From Microlunatus endophyticus (lineage in GTDB: Bacteria > Actinomycetota > Actinomycetes > Propionibacteriales > Propionibacteriaceae), in contig NZ_BMMZ01000005.1 of NCBI RefSeq assembly GCF_014646195.1, forward strand, positions 294,368-358,367: a stretch of DNA of 64,000 bases, in the 5' to 3' direction. A program made the translations under genes and the position numbers. The notes beneath the pieces were generated by a model. The model saw only the letters and a list, made by a program, of their open reading frames with translations, had not been told where the DNA came from and ran no database searches. Positions 49,765 to 58,769 of the stretch are shown here, one piece after another; the first letter of the stretch is position 1; each line of letters starts with the position of its first letter.

Positions 49765-50739
49765 TCACCTGATTCGCCGGTGTCTCTCCTGGGCGTACGG
49801 CGTGTGGGTTGGCAGGGTCATCCGCGGTGCATGGCGGGGTCGCTGCAGCCCCATCAGGCCGAGCAGCGTCTGCGCCCGGAAACGGTGCCCGCGATAGGGC
49901 TCGAGAAGCTCCTCACAGGCGTCGTCGTCGAGCACCTCACCGGTCAGCGCCCAGGTGATGTTCTTGCCGATGTGATAGTCGCCGATGCTCCAGGCGTCGG
50001 CGTCACCGTGGGCGCGCTGACGCACCTCGGCCGAGGTCCACGCTCCGACGCCCGGCAGGCTGCGCAGGCCGCGGTCCACATCCGGCAGCGGTCGGCCGAG
50101 GGTGCGTTCGAGCGCCGAGGCACGGCCGGCCGCACTGACCAGCGTACGGCTGCGATTGCTCTCCAGGCCGAGTCGCAGATAGGTCCAACTCGGGATTGTC
50201 TGCCAGGTCCGCGGTTCCGGCGGCACCATCGTCCCGTACGCCACCGACCCGCGCTGCTGTGCCGGGCCGGGTGCCGGTTCGCCGTACCGCTGCACGATCC
50301 GGCGGAAGGCGCCGTACGCCTCCGACCCGGTGACCTTCTGCTCGATGATCGAGGCCGACAGCGCCTCAAAAACCGCATCCGTACGGGCGATCCGATAGTG
50401 CGGGAATCTCCGCTGGGCCTCGACCAACGGACGGTGTTCGGGCAGCGGCCGGAATCCGGCCGGGTCGTCCTCGGCACCGACCAGCGCCGGAAGTTGATCA
50501 AGGACCCACTCCGCGCCGGCACCCCAGGCCGTGCCCCGGACGCCGTCCTCGGTGGTGATGATCTTGAGCAGCGCCGGGCCCGTGGGCGCCCGGGTGGCGC
50601 GCAGCCACCCGCCGGGAATCCGCCGATGGGTCGGGTCGTGGGCCCCACGTCGGAGATGTCCGATGATCGCGTCGAGCGGCACCGGCCGATCGACTCTCAG
50701 CGTACGAGAGGTCCCGGCTGCCGTGGCCAGAACCGTCAT
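49765..50739 (-). CDS. AlkA-like 3-methyladenine/base-excision DNA glycosylase, 324 aa
   Basis: HhH-GPD superfamily DNA repair enzyme releasing alkylated bases. N-terminal about 80 residues form an AlkA_N-like beta domain (RTLRVDRPVPLDAIIGHL). The middle has FEALSASIIEQKVTGSEAYG (Q-x-V typical for AlkA) and RSLPGVGAWTSAEVRQRAHG is the helix-hairpin-helix. The catalytic Asp is D254 in WSIGDYHIGKNI. The C-terminal tail RHRRIR is basic. ATG 50739; the TetR remnant ends at 50736, so the stop of that gene overlaps its start. Solo in function; no Ada gene adjacent. Confidence 0.9.
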   Translation of the reverse strand: MTVLATAAGTSRTLRVDRPVPLDAIIGHLRRGAHDPTHRRIPGGWLRATRAPTGPALLKIITTEDGVRGTAWGAGAEWVLDQLPALVGAEDDPAGFRPLPEHRPLVEAQRRFPHYRIARTDAVFEALSASIIEQKVTGSEAYGAFRRIVQRYGEPAPGPAQQRGSVAYGTMVPPEPRTWQTIPSWTYLRLGLESNRSRTLVSAAGRASALERTLGRPLPDVDRGLRSLPGVGAWTSAEVRQRAHGDADAWSIGDYHIGKNITWALTGEVLDDDACEELLEPYRGHRFRAQTLLGLMGLQRPRHAPRMTLPTHTPYAQERHRRIR

Positions 50740-51160
50740 CGAGCCTTCTTCGTCATCCGGCCATTGTGACTGAGGCCTGCGTCGATCCCGGTAGGAAACC
50801 CGTCCCGCAGCACCTCGAGTCCACTGTGCAGCGCGTCGAGCAGGGTTTCCCGGTCCAGGAAGGCGTCGGCCAGCTTGGGAAGCATCGTCATCACCGACGC
50901 GCCGGCGGCGGCGATCAACAGGGCCGCATAGACGCGCGGACGCAGGTCGTCGGTGAGGTCGTTGAATGCGCGGGTCGCCGCCGCCTCGTACGCATCGATG
51001 ATCGACAGGTCCGCGGGCGCCTCATCGAGGTAGGCCGCCACGACCTCGTCCTGCAGGTCGGTCAACGGCACGGCCTCTTTGGTGGGCGAAGTACCGGAAG
51101 AACGTCCACGGCGACACCTCGGCGGCATCGGTGATCTGCTCGATGGTGGTTCTGCCGAAG
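50736..51160 (-). pseudogene. TetR-family regulator, truncated at the N-terminus and frameshifted
   Basis: Minus strand reads TTIEQITDAAEVSPWTFFRYF, the second and third helices of a TetR DNA-binding domain, starting only at about 51155; the first about 25 residues are absent. After RYF (51088) an extra G at 51087 shifts the frame: removing it gives YF-PTKEAVPLTDLQDEVVAA and then a normal TetR C-terminal domain (SIIDAYEAAATRAFNDLTDD, LHSGLEVLRDGF) to the stop at 50736. Upstream it runs straight into antisense MFS sequence, so a deletion removed both N-termini. A start in the second frame (51164) would give 142 aa without DNA-binding domain. Confidence 0.8.
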
Positions 51161-52130
51161 GCACTGGTTGCCTTCAGCCTGGCGACCCTGGTGATCGGGC
51201 TGGACACGACCGTGTTGGCGGTGGCATTGCCGACCCTGGCGCAGAAGCTGGACGCCACGCAGTCCGATCTGCTTTGGTTCAGTACGGCCTTCATGCTGAC
51301 GCTGGCCGGCGGCATGCTGCCGGCGAGCGTGATCGGCGACCGGCTCGGGCGGAAGAAGGGCCTGGTCGCAGCACTGGTCATCTTCGGCGGCTGCGCCTTC
51401 TGGTCGGCCTATGTCAGCGGGCCGGGACAATTGATCGCGGCACGGGCTGTGATGGGACTGGCCGCGGCCATGATCACCGTGATCACCTTCGGGATGATCC
51501 CGGTGCTGTTCGCGCCTGCCGAGCGAGGAAAGGCGGTCGGGGTGATGATGCTGGCGACCTTCCTCGGCCTGCCGGTCGGGCCGATCCTCGGCGGCTGGCT
51601 GCTCACAAACTTCTGGTGAGACTGGGTCTTCCTGATGAACGTGCCGGTCGCCGTACTGGCGATCGTCCTGGTCCTGGCGCTTGTCCCGGAGATCACGGCA
51701 GAGGCTCGCGCACGGCTCGACCTGATCGGGCTGGGTTTCGCATCCGGCACGTTCGTCCCCTGGATCGGGTAGCTGGCGATGGTCGGTCTGCTCTTCACGC
51801 TCCCGATGTTCGGCCAGGCGATCCGCGGTCAGGACGCGATGGCCTCGGGGATCCAGCTGCTGCCGTTGATCGGCGGCTGCGTCGTGGCTGCGCTGGTCGG
51901 CGACCGGCTGTCCAGTCGGCTCGGGCTCGTCACGTCGGCATCGGTCGCGCTCCGTCAGGTGCCGGCGGAGAAGTCGAACCAGGCCTCGGCAGTCTTCCAG
52001 GCGTTGCAGAAGGTCGGCGGGCCGCCGGGCGCGGCACTTCTCGGCAGCGCGCTGAGCCAGTCCTACCAGCAACATCTCCGCCTGCCGGCGGGTCTTCCGC
52101 CGGATGTCGTGGAGTTGATCAGGTCAGGTG
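51161..52130 (+). pseudogene. DHA2-type MFS drug transporter, disrupted
   Basis: Frame from 51161 reads ALVAFSLATLVIGLDTTVLA, LLWFSTAFMLTLAGGMLPAS, DRLGRKKGLVAALVIFGG and VGPILGGWLLTNFW, the first five helices and motif A region of a DHA2 drug exporter. A TGA at 51617-51619 stands where the family has Trp (NFW-W-GWVFLMNVPVAV). A TAG at 51770-51772 follows in GTFVPWIG, after which about a hundred residues are missing and LAMVGLLFTLPMFGQAIRG continues. Further deletion occurs before VPAEKSNQASAVFQALQKVGG. The end joins the antisense hypothetical gene at about 52130. Both stops lie in the same frame, with no suppressor evidence. Confidence 0.85.
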
Positions 52131-52824
52131 TGTGTTCCAGGGGCTGGCAGTCGCCGTCCTCCGCCCAGGGGAAGCCGTCCGGATCGGCCGCCGCCCGGGA
52201 CCGCAGCAGTTCGGTGTCGTGACCGCGGATCGCTTTCAGGAAGGGGAAATCCTCGGGACGTACGCGGAGTTTGGCCGCCGGCCGGACCTCGGTCAGGCTG
52301 GCGACCTGGGCAATGTGGATCTCGACGCCGTCGTCGATGATCGGTGCCTGGAGCTCGAAGGTGTCGGAAGGCAGCAGGTAGACGACGCCGTCGCGCCACG
52401 GCTGCTGCTCGAGCACCGAATCGGTGATCGAGAAGTAGTAGTACGAACCCTCCCGCCCGGAGACCTGGATGCAGGCGTTGACCAGGCCGATGTCGTACCG
52501 GTCCCGATCCAGGATCGCGAAGTACATCGGCCAGAGACCGTCACTGGCGGCGTAGACCGCCTTGCGGTTCCCGAATTCGGCGACATCGTTGGACTGTCGC
52601 GGTTCGAAGATCGTGATGTCCGGCCTGCCGGTGCCGTGCAGGACGAAGCCGCCGCTGTCCGCGGCGTGGCAGAGAAACTGCCACTTCGGCGCTACCAGCC
52701 GGTAGTCGATGAAGGCGTCGGGCCCCGCTGCGACGGCCTCGTCCAGCAACCGGTCGAACTCGGTGACAGTTGCGGCATCGGGACCGGGGGCGGGCCGGGG
52801 CATCCAGTAGTCAGGCAACTCCAT
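52063..52824 (-). CDS. Uncharacterised protein, 253 aa, C-terminus probably replaced by deletion
   Basis: No family named. Sequence starts MELPDYWMPRPAPGPD, contains an aromatic-rich centre (YDIGLVNACIQVSGREGSYY, YYFSITDSVLEQQPWRDGVV) and ends with LRSRAAADPDGFPWAEDGD, probably near the native end. The last about 22 codons (INSTTSGGRPAGRRRCCW) are antisense to the MFS remnant, so they were acquired at the deletion junction about 52128. Mixed alpha/beta, soluble, no motif for an enzyme. ATG at 52824; a strong hairpin at 52884-52921 lies upstream. Confidence 0.65.
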   Translation of the reverse strand: MELPDYWMPRPAPGPDAATVTEFDRLLDEAVAAGPDAFIDYRLVAPKWQFLCHAADSGGFVLHGTGRPDITIFEPRQSNDVAEFGNRKAVYAASDGLWPMYFAILDRDRYDIGLVNACIQVSGREGSYYYFSITDSVLEQQPWRDGVVYLLPSDTFELQAPIIDDGVEIHIAQVASLTEVRPAAKLRVRPEDFPFLKAIRGHDTELLRSRAAADPDGFPWAEDGDCQPLEHTPDLINSTTSGGRPAGRRRCCW

Positions 52825-52883
52825 ATCGGCACGCTAGGTGATCGGGTCCGCCCGCCACATCGGTGACCTCCCGGATTCGTACC

Positions 52884-52921
52884 GTCCGCCTGCGTTCCCG
52901 CGCGAAACGCAGGCACCGGAC
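52884..52921. repeat. Long hairpin upstream of the 253-aa gene
   Basis: GTCCG-CCTGCGTT (52884-52896), loop of 9, AACGCAGG (52906-52913), bulge CAC, CGGAC (52917-52921): 13 pairs with one three-base bulge. It could be a terminator, a transcript leader structure or an isolated repeat copy. Confidence 0.55.
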
Positions 52922-53678
52922 GACTACGCAGCGCCGCGGATCCACCGGGGCGAGGTTCGGTGAAGCCGAGCAGTGCGCCGAAGCAGTTGACGAGGAGAAA
53001 CCCGTCACCTCCGCCGACCGGGCACCCTGCTGGCTTGGGGATGCTTCGTGTTGTGGACGTGGTCGTAAGTGATTCGCGATCTCGACAAGACCCTCGACTC
53101 AGGACCGCTGCAGCCGTGCCTCCCAGTCCTTGGCCGTGCCGCGGTCGTCGGGGATCCCCTCACCAGGTTGCGGTTCGGGATCGGTGTTGGCATCCGTCGC
53201 TGCCTGGATCACCGCGATCACCCATGACACCCGGTGCCGCGCCCGCCTGCCCCCTTTGGTCGACCGCCAACCGGAGCCGGTGCGGCCAGTTGGGCGGCGG
53301 TACAGGCCCTCGCCAACTCGACTGAGGCTTCTTCGTCCAGGTCCGGAACCTACTCGGATCCCGTCGACGGGCCGATCCGCCTCCGGCGCGCTTGCCGCCC
53401 GGGTCTCGCTGGTGGCCTTTGGGCCAACTCACCCACCGCGAACGCCGAATCCTGACCACCCAGCACCAGCAACTCCTCCGCCCGCTCGAACGGCACCGGA
53501 TTCGACTTCGCCCGCGATTCAAGATCAACAACCGTCATGTCCCCCGAACCCCCAGCGCGCCATCACCCGGAAGGAGGACGCTAGTCACCGCCGCCGGCAG
53601 TACGCGGACAACGGATAGAGGTTATCGACAGCCCTTGGAGCGGATAGGATCACCGTGATGAACCGTTCCTGAGCGCGT
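52922..53678. other. Decayed region of about 750 bp
   Basis: No intact gene. Minus-strand frames carry protein-like stretches in different phases. HRVSWVIAVIQAATDANTDP with EPQPGEGIPDDRGTAKDWEA reads to a stop near 53100, and a HNH/DUF222-like stretch lies at 53350-53538. These frames do not connect. I read it as gene debris next to the TetR/MFS deletion. Confidence 0.45.
53350..53538 (-). pseudogene. Possible remnant of a DUF222/HNH endonuclease gene
   Basis: The frame reads PFERAEELLVLGGQDSAFAV then GELAQ. This resembles the segment ELLVLGGxGxPxxAEFAVGELAxxLG near the start of actinobacterial DUF222-HNH proteins, with a few residues missing; it soon turns into Arg/Pro-rich nonsense. Neither the rest of DUF222 nor the HNH motif is present. 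Assignment rests on one motif. Confidence 0.35.
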
Positions 53679-54818
53679 ATGACCGGTTGCCGCGGATTGG
53701 CGGCAACAGCTGTCGCGCGCCTGCTTCCGTCTTCTGTACGGAACGAATCCCAGGGGCTCATCATCACCAGCAACCAGCGGGCGTACACGTCCGCGCTCCT
53801 CCACCAGAATCTCCTCATCTCCGACCACCTGCTCTGCACAACCGTGCACGGAGCGGCGGACTTGCTCCTCGAAGACCTCCGCAGCCGCGGCGCCAACCCG
53901 GCCACGCCAGTCGACGATGCAACGGTCCGCAGCGACTTCCGCGGCGTGATCGCGACGCTGCGGGCCATAGAGATCCTCGGATCCGCGGGCATCGTCGTCG
54001 GTCACTCAACGGACACACTGCCCGACCTGGACCGACTTCTCGCCTCAGTCGATCATGGTCTGCTCGGCGTTCTCGACTGCGGCTCTCCGCTGCGTTTCCG
54101 CGTGGAGCTGCGCGATGCAGCACACCGCCGGAAGGTCATCGACGCGATCAAGGTGGCGACCGGCTGGATCAACGACCCGGCTGACTGGACCGTCAACATC
54201 CTGCGTCGCGCAGGAGTCTGGATCGCCGAGGTCGGCGAGCTGCACTACAGCCGCAGATTCGGACGCCTCAGGCGTCAGCCGTGGTCCACCAACCCAGTTC
54301 TTGCCGCCGTTCTGGTCCGGCTTGCCAAGCTCAACTCCGGACAGCTGGTCCATGACCCGTTCTGCGGCACCGGCACGCTGCTGATCGCAGCACACCGGGC
54401 GTACGAAACGCTGCGCATCACCGGAACCGATCATGATCGACGGACGCTGGAGATGGCCCGCGGCAATCTGGATGATCATCAGGTCGCCGCGACTGTCACG
54501 TCCACAGCTGCGCTGCCATTCCCCCATCCGGATCACTCGGTCGATCGGGTGGTCTCCAATGTTCCCTTCGGGAAGCAGGTCGGCAACCATGGAGACAACG
54601 TGATCTTGTATCCAAGACTGATGACTGAGATCGCTCGTACGCTCCGACCGGACGGACGCGCCGTCCTGCTCACCGAGGACAAGCGTCTGCTCGTCGAATC
54701 CGTGGCGCGAACGCCCGGACTCAAGATCATCCGAGAGCGGCTGCTCCGCTACAGCGGAGCGTCACCGACGGCATACGTGATCATGAGAACGCGTACGGTC
54801 AGACATCGGAGACGTTGA
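53679..54818 (+). CDS. Class I SAM-dependent RNA methyltransferase of the THUMP/UPF0020 (TrmN/RlmL-like) type, 379 aa
   Basis: Probably N2-methylates guanine in tRNA or rRNA. Residues about 1-170 form a poorly conserved THUMP-like half (LLLEDLRSRGANPATPVDDA, LRFRVELRDAAHRRKVIDAI). The catalytic domain has motif I LVHDPFCGTGTLLIAAHRAY, acidic motif ITGTDHDRRTLEMAR and motif IV SNVPFGKQVGNH, the NPP(Y/F)G motif as NVPFG. The end YVIMRTRTVRHRRR is basic. ATG at 53679; no good ribosome site. Which RNA and base it modifies is not decidable here. Confidence 0.82.
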   Translation: MTGCRGLAATAVARLLPSSVRNESQGLIITSNQRAYTSALLHQNLLISDHLLCTTVHGAADLLLEDLRSRGANPATPVDDATVRSDFRGVIATLRAIEILGSAGIVVGHSTDTLPDLDRLLASVDHGLLGVLDCGSPLRFRVELRDAAHRRKVIDAIKVATGWINDPADWTVNILRRAGVWIAEVGELHYSRRFGRLRRQPWSTNPVLAAVLVRLAKLNSGQLVHDPFCGTGTLLIAAHRAYETLRITGTDHDRRTLEMARGNLDDHQVAATVTSTAALPFPHPDHSVDRVVSNVPFGKQVGNHGDNVILYPRLMTEIARTLRPDGRAVLLTEDKRLLVESVARTPGLKIIRERLLRYSGASPTAYVIMRTRTVRHRRR

Positions 54819-54827
54819 CCTCATGGC

Positions 54828-55754
54828 CTACCTGGTCAGCGAATTGACGTAGTGGTGTCGTGCACGGAGTTCGCGTACGCGATAGTCCGCCTGTTTCGGA
54901 GTCAGGGTCTGATCCTGGGCGTAGTAGACGTAGTCGACGTCCTCGTTCCAGACGCTGGTCCGGGTGCCGACGTGGCCGGTGGTGTCGATCAGCCAGGTGT
55001 TGAAGTCGATCACCATGTCCTCGCGCGGGTAGTACTTGCCGGCGTGATCGGCGACCAGCTTGCCGTCCACGTAGTAGCGGACGTGCCCGTCGCTTACGGT
55101 CGCCATGATCGTGTGCCAGCCGGCCAGGCTGACGGCTTGATCATTCTCGACGCTGTCGCTGCAGTTCTCGCCGGGCGTATACCAGGTGGTCTCCGAGTTC
55201 AACGGGCCCGGCGTGCCCCAGCCGCCGTTGGGCAGGTATTCGGAGAAGTCGGTCTCGCTGTAGTTGGTGTCGCAGTCGCTGGCCAGCGCCCCGATCGCGA
55301 AGAAGGTCTGGTTCAGGAAGTCACCGTTGGGCCCGGACGCCGGCTTGTCGGAGAACTTGATCCGGGCCAGGTAGGTGCCCTCGCGAACGTTCGTCGTCTG
55401 GCTGAATTCCGACTCGGTCGTACCGGCGCCGGTGCCGTCGGTGGTCAGCCGCAGCTGCAGCGACTTCTGACCCTGCACCCGCGGGAAGGAGATGTTGCGG
55501 GCCGACCAGGTGGCGCCGTCAACACCCGGGCCGCCGCTGTCGGTTCGCACCTGCCAGCCGTGCCGGGCGAGCGCCGGGTCGTGCGAACTCCGATAGTCGA
55601 AGTCGTCGAACAGAGTGCCGCCGGGTGATCGGTGCTGCTGCGCCGAGGGCGGCAGCGGATGCGCTCCTGCGGCGACGGCGCCGAACGCCGTCAAGCCGAC
55701 CGCGGCGGTCAGCGCGGCGGCAACAGCCAGCGCGGACCTGACACGAGTGGACAC
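54828..55754 (-). CDS. Secreted glycoside hydrolase family 16-like protein, 308 aa
   Basis: Jelly-roll endo-glucanase/agarase-fold protein acting outside the cell. Signal peptide MSTRVRSALAVAAALTAAVG with further helix to AGAHP. The GH16 core has LFDDFDYRSSHDPALARHGW, VREGTYLARIKFSDKPASGP and TNYSETDFSEYLPNGGWG, where E-T-D-F-S-E matches the catalytic E-x-D-x-x-E pattern. AGWHTIMATVSDGHVRYYVDG is the typical W-H-xxxx-W/V-DG strand. ATG at 55754 follows GGGAG. Convergent with the methyltransferase gene (9 bp). Beta-1,3-glucan is the commonest substrate of actinobacterial GH16; not determined here. Confidence 0.83.
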   Translation of the reverse strand: MSTRVRSALAVAAALTAAVGLTAFGAVAAGAHPLPPSAQQHRSPGGTLFDDFDYRSSHDPALARHGWQVRTDSGGPGVDGATWSARNISFPRVQGQKSLQLRLTTDGTGAGTTESEFSQTTNVREGTYLARIKFSDKPASGPNGDFLNQTFFAIGALASDCDTNYSETDFSEYLPNGGWGTPGPLNSETTWYTPGENCSDSVENDQAVSLAGWHTIMATVSDGHVRYYVDGKLVADHAGKYYPREDMVIDFNTWLIDTTGHVGTRTSVWNEDVDYVYYAQDQTLTPKQADYRVRELRARHHYVNSLTR

Positions 55755-55815
55755 AGCACTCTCCCATCGACGATTTCTCCCCGAGAAGGCGTGCTCATCC
55801 TAGTGACCTCATGCC

Positions 55816-56589
55816 TCAGCGGACCAGCTGTCCGGTCGGGTCGGTGATCACCGACAGCTCCCAACCGGCACGCGTCCGGTCCAACTCGCAACGACCCTGG
55901 GCGGCGACGACGTCGGCAACCTGCTGCGGCGAGCGCGGCACCCGGTCGGCCTCCAGCAGCAGCCGGGTCACCACCCCGCGGGTTTGCTTGGCGAAGTGCG
56001 ATACCACCGAGCGCTTGCCAGCCTTCTCGGTCAGCGCCACGACCTTGATCAACTTCTCGGTCGGAGGATGCCAGGCGGCAGCGTACCCGCTGGAACGGCA
56101 GTCGATGATCAACCCGCCCTCGGCGTCGTCGACCAGCCCGGTCAGCTCCGAGCGCCAGAATCCGGCCAGCGGACCGATGCCGGGCAGGGACGTGCCGATC
56201 GACAGCCGGTACGGCGGGATCCGGTCGGTGATCTTGATCGGCCCCCAGAGCGCGCTCTGCACCCGGATCCAGGCGTTGGCCCGGCGGCGCGCCGCCGGTG
56301 AGAGCGTCGCCAGCGCGAGTGCGTCGTACAAGACCCCGGTATAGATCTCCCCGGCCGGGCGGGCGGGCACGTCCAGGAGTCGTACGTTCAGCTCCAGTTC
56401 GCCGCGCAGGGACTCGCCGAGCCCGAGCACCTCGGCGCCCTGCGGCGAACCCGACACTTCGATCAGCGCGTCGACGAGTTTGCGCCTGGCCGCGGCCAGC
56501 TGAGCCGTCGTCAGCGCGTCGATGTCCACGGCTCTTCCGCGGCGGGTCGGAGCCGCCTTACCCTCCGACGGCGGCAACAAGATCAACAA
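55816..56589 (-). CDS. yaaA: YaaA-family peroxide-stress protein (DUF328), 257 aa
   Basis: Member of the YaaA family; in E. coli YaaA reduces free iron during peroxide stress, and the structure resembles DNA-binding/HhH folds. N-terminal LLILLPPSEGKAAPTRRGRA (family: MLILLSPAKT) fixes the start at TTG 56589 with AGGAG 7 bases upstream; an ATG 13 codons upstream is possible. Other motifs: EIYTGVLYDALALATLSPAA, RVQSALWGPIKITDRIPPYR, IIDCRSSGYAAAWHP and VVSHFAKQTRGVVTR, all in family order. Divergent from the YibE/F gene. Confidence 0.9.
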   Translation of the reverse strand: MLILLPPSEGKAAPTRRGRAVDIDALTTAQLAAARRKLVDALIEVSGSPQGAEVLGLGESLRGELELNVRLLDVPARPAGEIYTGVLYDALALATLSPAARRRANAWIRVQSALWGPIKITDRIPPYRLSIGTSLPGIGPLAGFWRSELTGLVDDAEGGLIIDCRSSGYAAAWHPPTEKLIKVVALTEKAGKRSVVSHFAKQTRGVVTRLLLEADRVPRSPQQVADVVAAQGRCELDRTRAGWELSVITDPTGQLVR

Positions 56590-56716
56590 CGGCCAACTCC
56601 TGGGATCTTCGTACTGGGACGGCTGCAAGGGTACGGTTCGGTTGTCCGCCAGACACCCAGCCAGGACAGCCAGCCAGACACCCAGCCAGACACCTCGTCA
56701 GGAAAGACTAGAAGCT

Positions 56717-58291
56717 GTGAGCCACTTGCACGTCGACGACCATCCCCGGACGGCCGGCAGCGAGATCCGCCGGGTGCGAGCGTTGCGGCTGATGATCGTC
56801 GTGCTCATCCCGATCGCGATCTGGACCGTGGTCGGGCTGATCTGGCTATGGCCGGGAAACGTCTCGGCACACGTCCAACAAGACGTATCGCAGTATTCGG
56901 TCAAGGGCATGACGATCCCGACCGGGCGAATCACCAAGGTCGAGGAGGTGTCCTGCCAGGGCAAGACCGGGTCGACCCCCGGCCAGGCCGACCAGAACGG
57001 TTGCGCCAACCTGACCGTACGCGTCCTGAACGGTGTCGATGAGGGCAAACAGGTCCAGGTGACGCTCACCCAGGCACAGTTCAGCTCCGGTGCCAGCGTC
57101 GGCCAGAAGGTCAAGCTGTTCCGGCTGCCGGGAGCGCAGGGCCAGCCGGCCACGTTCCAGTTTTCCGACTTCGACCGCGGCCTGCCGCTGATCGTGCTGG
57201 CGATCGCATTCGCGGCCGTGGTGGTCGTGGTGGCACGCTGGCGCGGCTTCGCGGCGCTGGTCGGGCTGGCGTTCGCGGGTTTCATCCTGGTCGAATTCAT
57301 GTTTCCCGCACTGGTCAGCGGCACCAATCCGCTGCTCGCCGGGCTGATCGGCTCCTCGGCCATCATGTTCGTGGTGCTGTACGCCGCCCACGGTTTCAGC
57401 ACCAGGACGACGACGGCGCTGATCGGCACGCTCTTCGGCCTGCTGCTCACAGCCGGGCTGGGCTGGGGTGTGACCCGCTGGGCGCACCTGACCGGCGTCG
57501 CGACCGAGGACGACTATCTGCTGGCCGCCTCCGCACCCGACATGACGCTCAGTTCGGTGGTGCTCTGCGGCATCATCGTCGCCGGTCTCGGCGTGCTCAA
57601 CGACGTGACCATCACCCAGGCCTCGGCCGTCTGGGAGTTGGCCGAATCCGACCCCCACCAGAAGAACCTTTTCGCCCGGGCGATGCGGATCGGCCGCGAC
57701 CACGTGGCCTCCAGCGTCTACACGATCGCATTCGCGACCGCCGGCGCCGGACTGGCGGCGCTGCTGTTGATCACCGTGTACGGGCTGCCGCTGCACCAGG
57801 TCGCCCAAACCGAGGCCCTCAGCGAGGAGATCATCCGTACGCTGGTGGGCGCCATCGGGCTGGTGCTCGCGATGCCGCTCACCACGCTGATCGGTGTTGC
57901 GGTCGTACGGGCCGGTGGCGTTGGCGAGAAGAAGCCGGCTCCGACACCGGCCTCCGCTGCGGCCGTGCCGGTCGCCGGTGCCGCCGGTGCCACCAGGGAA
58001 TCGCCCCGCGTGCCGGTCCGGCCGATGGCCGCGACGACCGCGCCGATGGACGACCGGGAGACGACGATGCTCCCCCGGATCCGGCGTGCGGCCCAGTCCG
58101 AGCAGCCCGAACAGCCGGAACCGGCTGCGCGGATCGATCAGCCCAGGGAAGCGGCCGCAGGCACCGGGAGCGACGACCAACGCCGCCGTTCGCGACGAGC
58201 CCGTCAGGACGACGAATCATTCAACTTCACCGACCTCCGTGCTGATGACGACGATGATGACGATCAGCCGCGCGGACGTCGCTGGCGCTGA
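56717..58291 (+). CDS. YibE/F-family membrane protein with charged C-terminal tail, 524 aa
   Basis: Polytopic membrane protein of unknown function (YibE/F family). One helix near residue 30 (MIVVLIPIAIWTVVGLIWLW), an extracytoplasmic domain with VSCQGKTGSTPGQADQNGCA (two Cys likely disulfide-bonded), then seven helices from PLIVLAIAFAAVVVVVARWR, with GLGVLNDVTITQASAVWELA as the family signature. The C-terminal 110 residues are disordered, Pro/Arg/Asp-rich, ending in seven Asp in a row. GTG at 56717; poor ribosome site. Upstream 56657-56694 has short CAGCCAGACACC tandem repeats. Followed 16 bp later by the EF-Tu domain-2 protein. Confidence 0.88.
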   Translation: MSHLHVDDHPRTAGSEIRRVRALRLMIVVLIPIAIWTVVGLIWLWPGNVSAHVQQDVSQYSVKGMTIPTGRITKVEEVSCQGKTGSTPGQADQNGCANLTVRVLNGVDEGKQVQVTLTQAQFSSGASVGQKVKLFRLPGAQGQPATFQFSDFDRGLPLIVLAIAFAAVVVVVARWRGFAALVGLAFAGFILVEFMFPALVSGTNPLLAGLIGSSAIMFVVLYAAHGFSTRTTTALIGTLFGLLLTAGLGWGVTRWAHLTGVATEDDYLLAASAPDMTLSSVVLCGIIVAGLGVLNDVTITQASAVWELAESDPHQKNLFARAMRIGRDHVASSVYTIAFATAGAGLAALLLITVYGLPLHQVAQTEALSEEIIRTLVGAIGLVLAMPLTTLIGVAVVRAGGVGEKKPAPTPASAAAVPVAGAAGATRESPRVPVRPMAATTAPMDDRETTMLPRIRRAAQSEQPEQPEPAARIDQPREAAAGTGSDDQRRRSRRARQDDESFNFTDLRADDDDDDDQPRGRRWR

Positions 58292-58307
58292 TCGATAGCC
58301 TGATCAC

Positions 58308-58694
58308 ATGGCATTCTTCCGGCGGAAGAGCAAGGATCCGCTCGACCCACAGAATCTGGCAGAGCATCTCCGGCTGGATGCCCAACCGGTCGAGCCCGTT
58401 CCCGTCGAAGTCCGGCCAGATCTCGCCGGCTTCCAACTGACCGTCCAGGACGTCTTCCAGATCACCGGCCGCGGAACGGTGGTGACCGGACAGGTCGAGG
58501 CCGGGTCGATCACGAAGGGGACCTCCGTGATCCTCACCCACGTCGCGGGCGGCAGGCGTACGGTCACGGTCGACAGCATCGAGGTCGGTCGGAAGATCGT
58601 CCCGGGCGCCACCGTCGGCGACAGCGCCGGGCTGCTGCTCAAAGGCATCAAGCGGAGCGAGATCTCGGCAGGCGACGTTCTGCGGACCTCGTAG
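58308..58694 (+). CDS. Solitary EF-Tu domain-2-like protein, 128 aa
   Basis: Residues about 40-128 are a translation-factor beta-barrel (EF-Tu domain 2): GFQLTVQDVFQITGRGTVVT with GQVEAGSITKGTSVILT (in EF-Tu: ...DVFSITGRGTVVTGRVERG). The block ends with VTVDSIEVGRKIVPGATVGD and SAGLLLKGIKRSEISAGDVL. No GTPase domain precedes; residues 1-39 are a polar tail (MAFFRRKSKDPLDPQNLAEH). It is a stand-alone version of a domain that in EF-Tu contacts aminoacyl-tRNA. ATG at 58308, 16 bp after the YibE/F gene. Function unknown. Confidence 0.8.
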   Translation: MAFFRRKSKDPLDPQNLAEHLRLDAQPVEPVPVEVRPDLAGFQLTVQDVFQITGRGTVVTGQVEAGSITKGTSVILTHVAGGRRTVTVDSIEVGRKIVPGATVGDSAGLLLKGIKRSEISAGDVLRTS

Positions 58695-58769
58695 TCGTCT
58701 CATCGTTTCGCCCGGCCTCAGGCGTTCCTGAGAATGAAGTCGTCCTCGATCCAGGCGGCTGCCGGAAGA

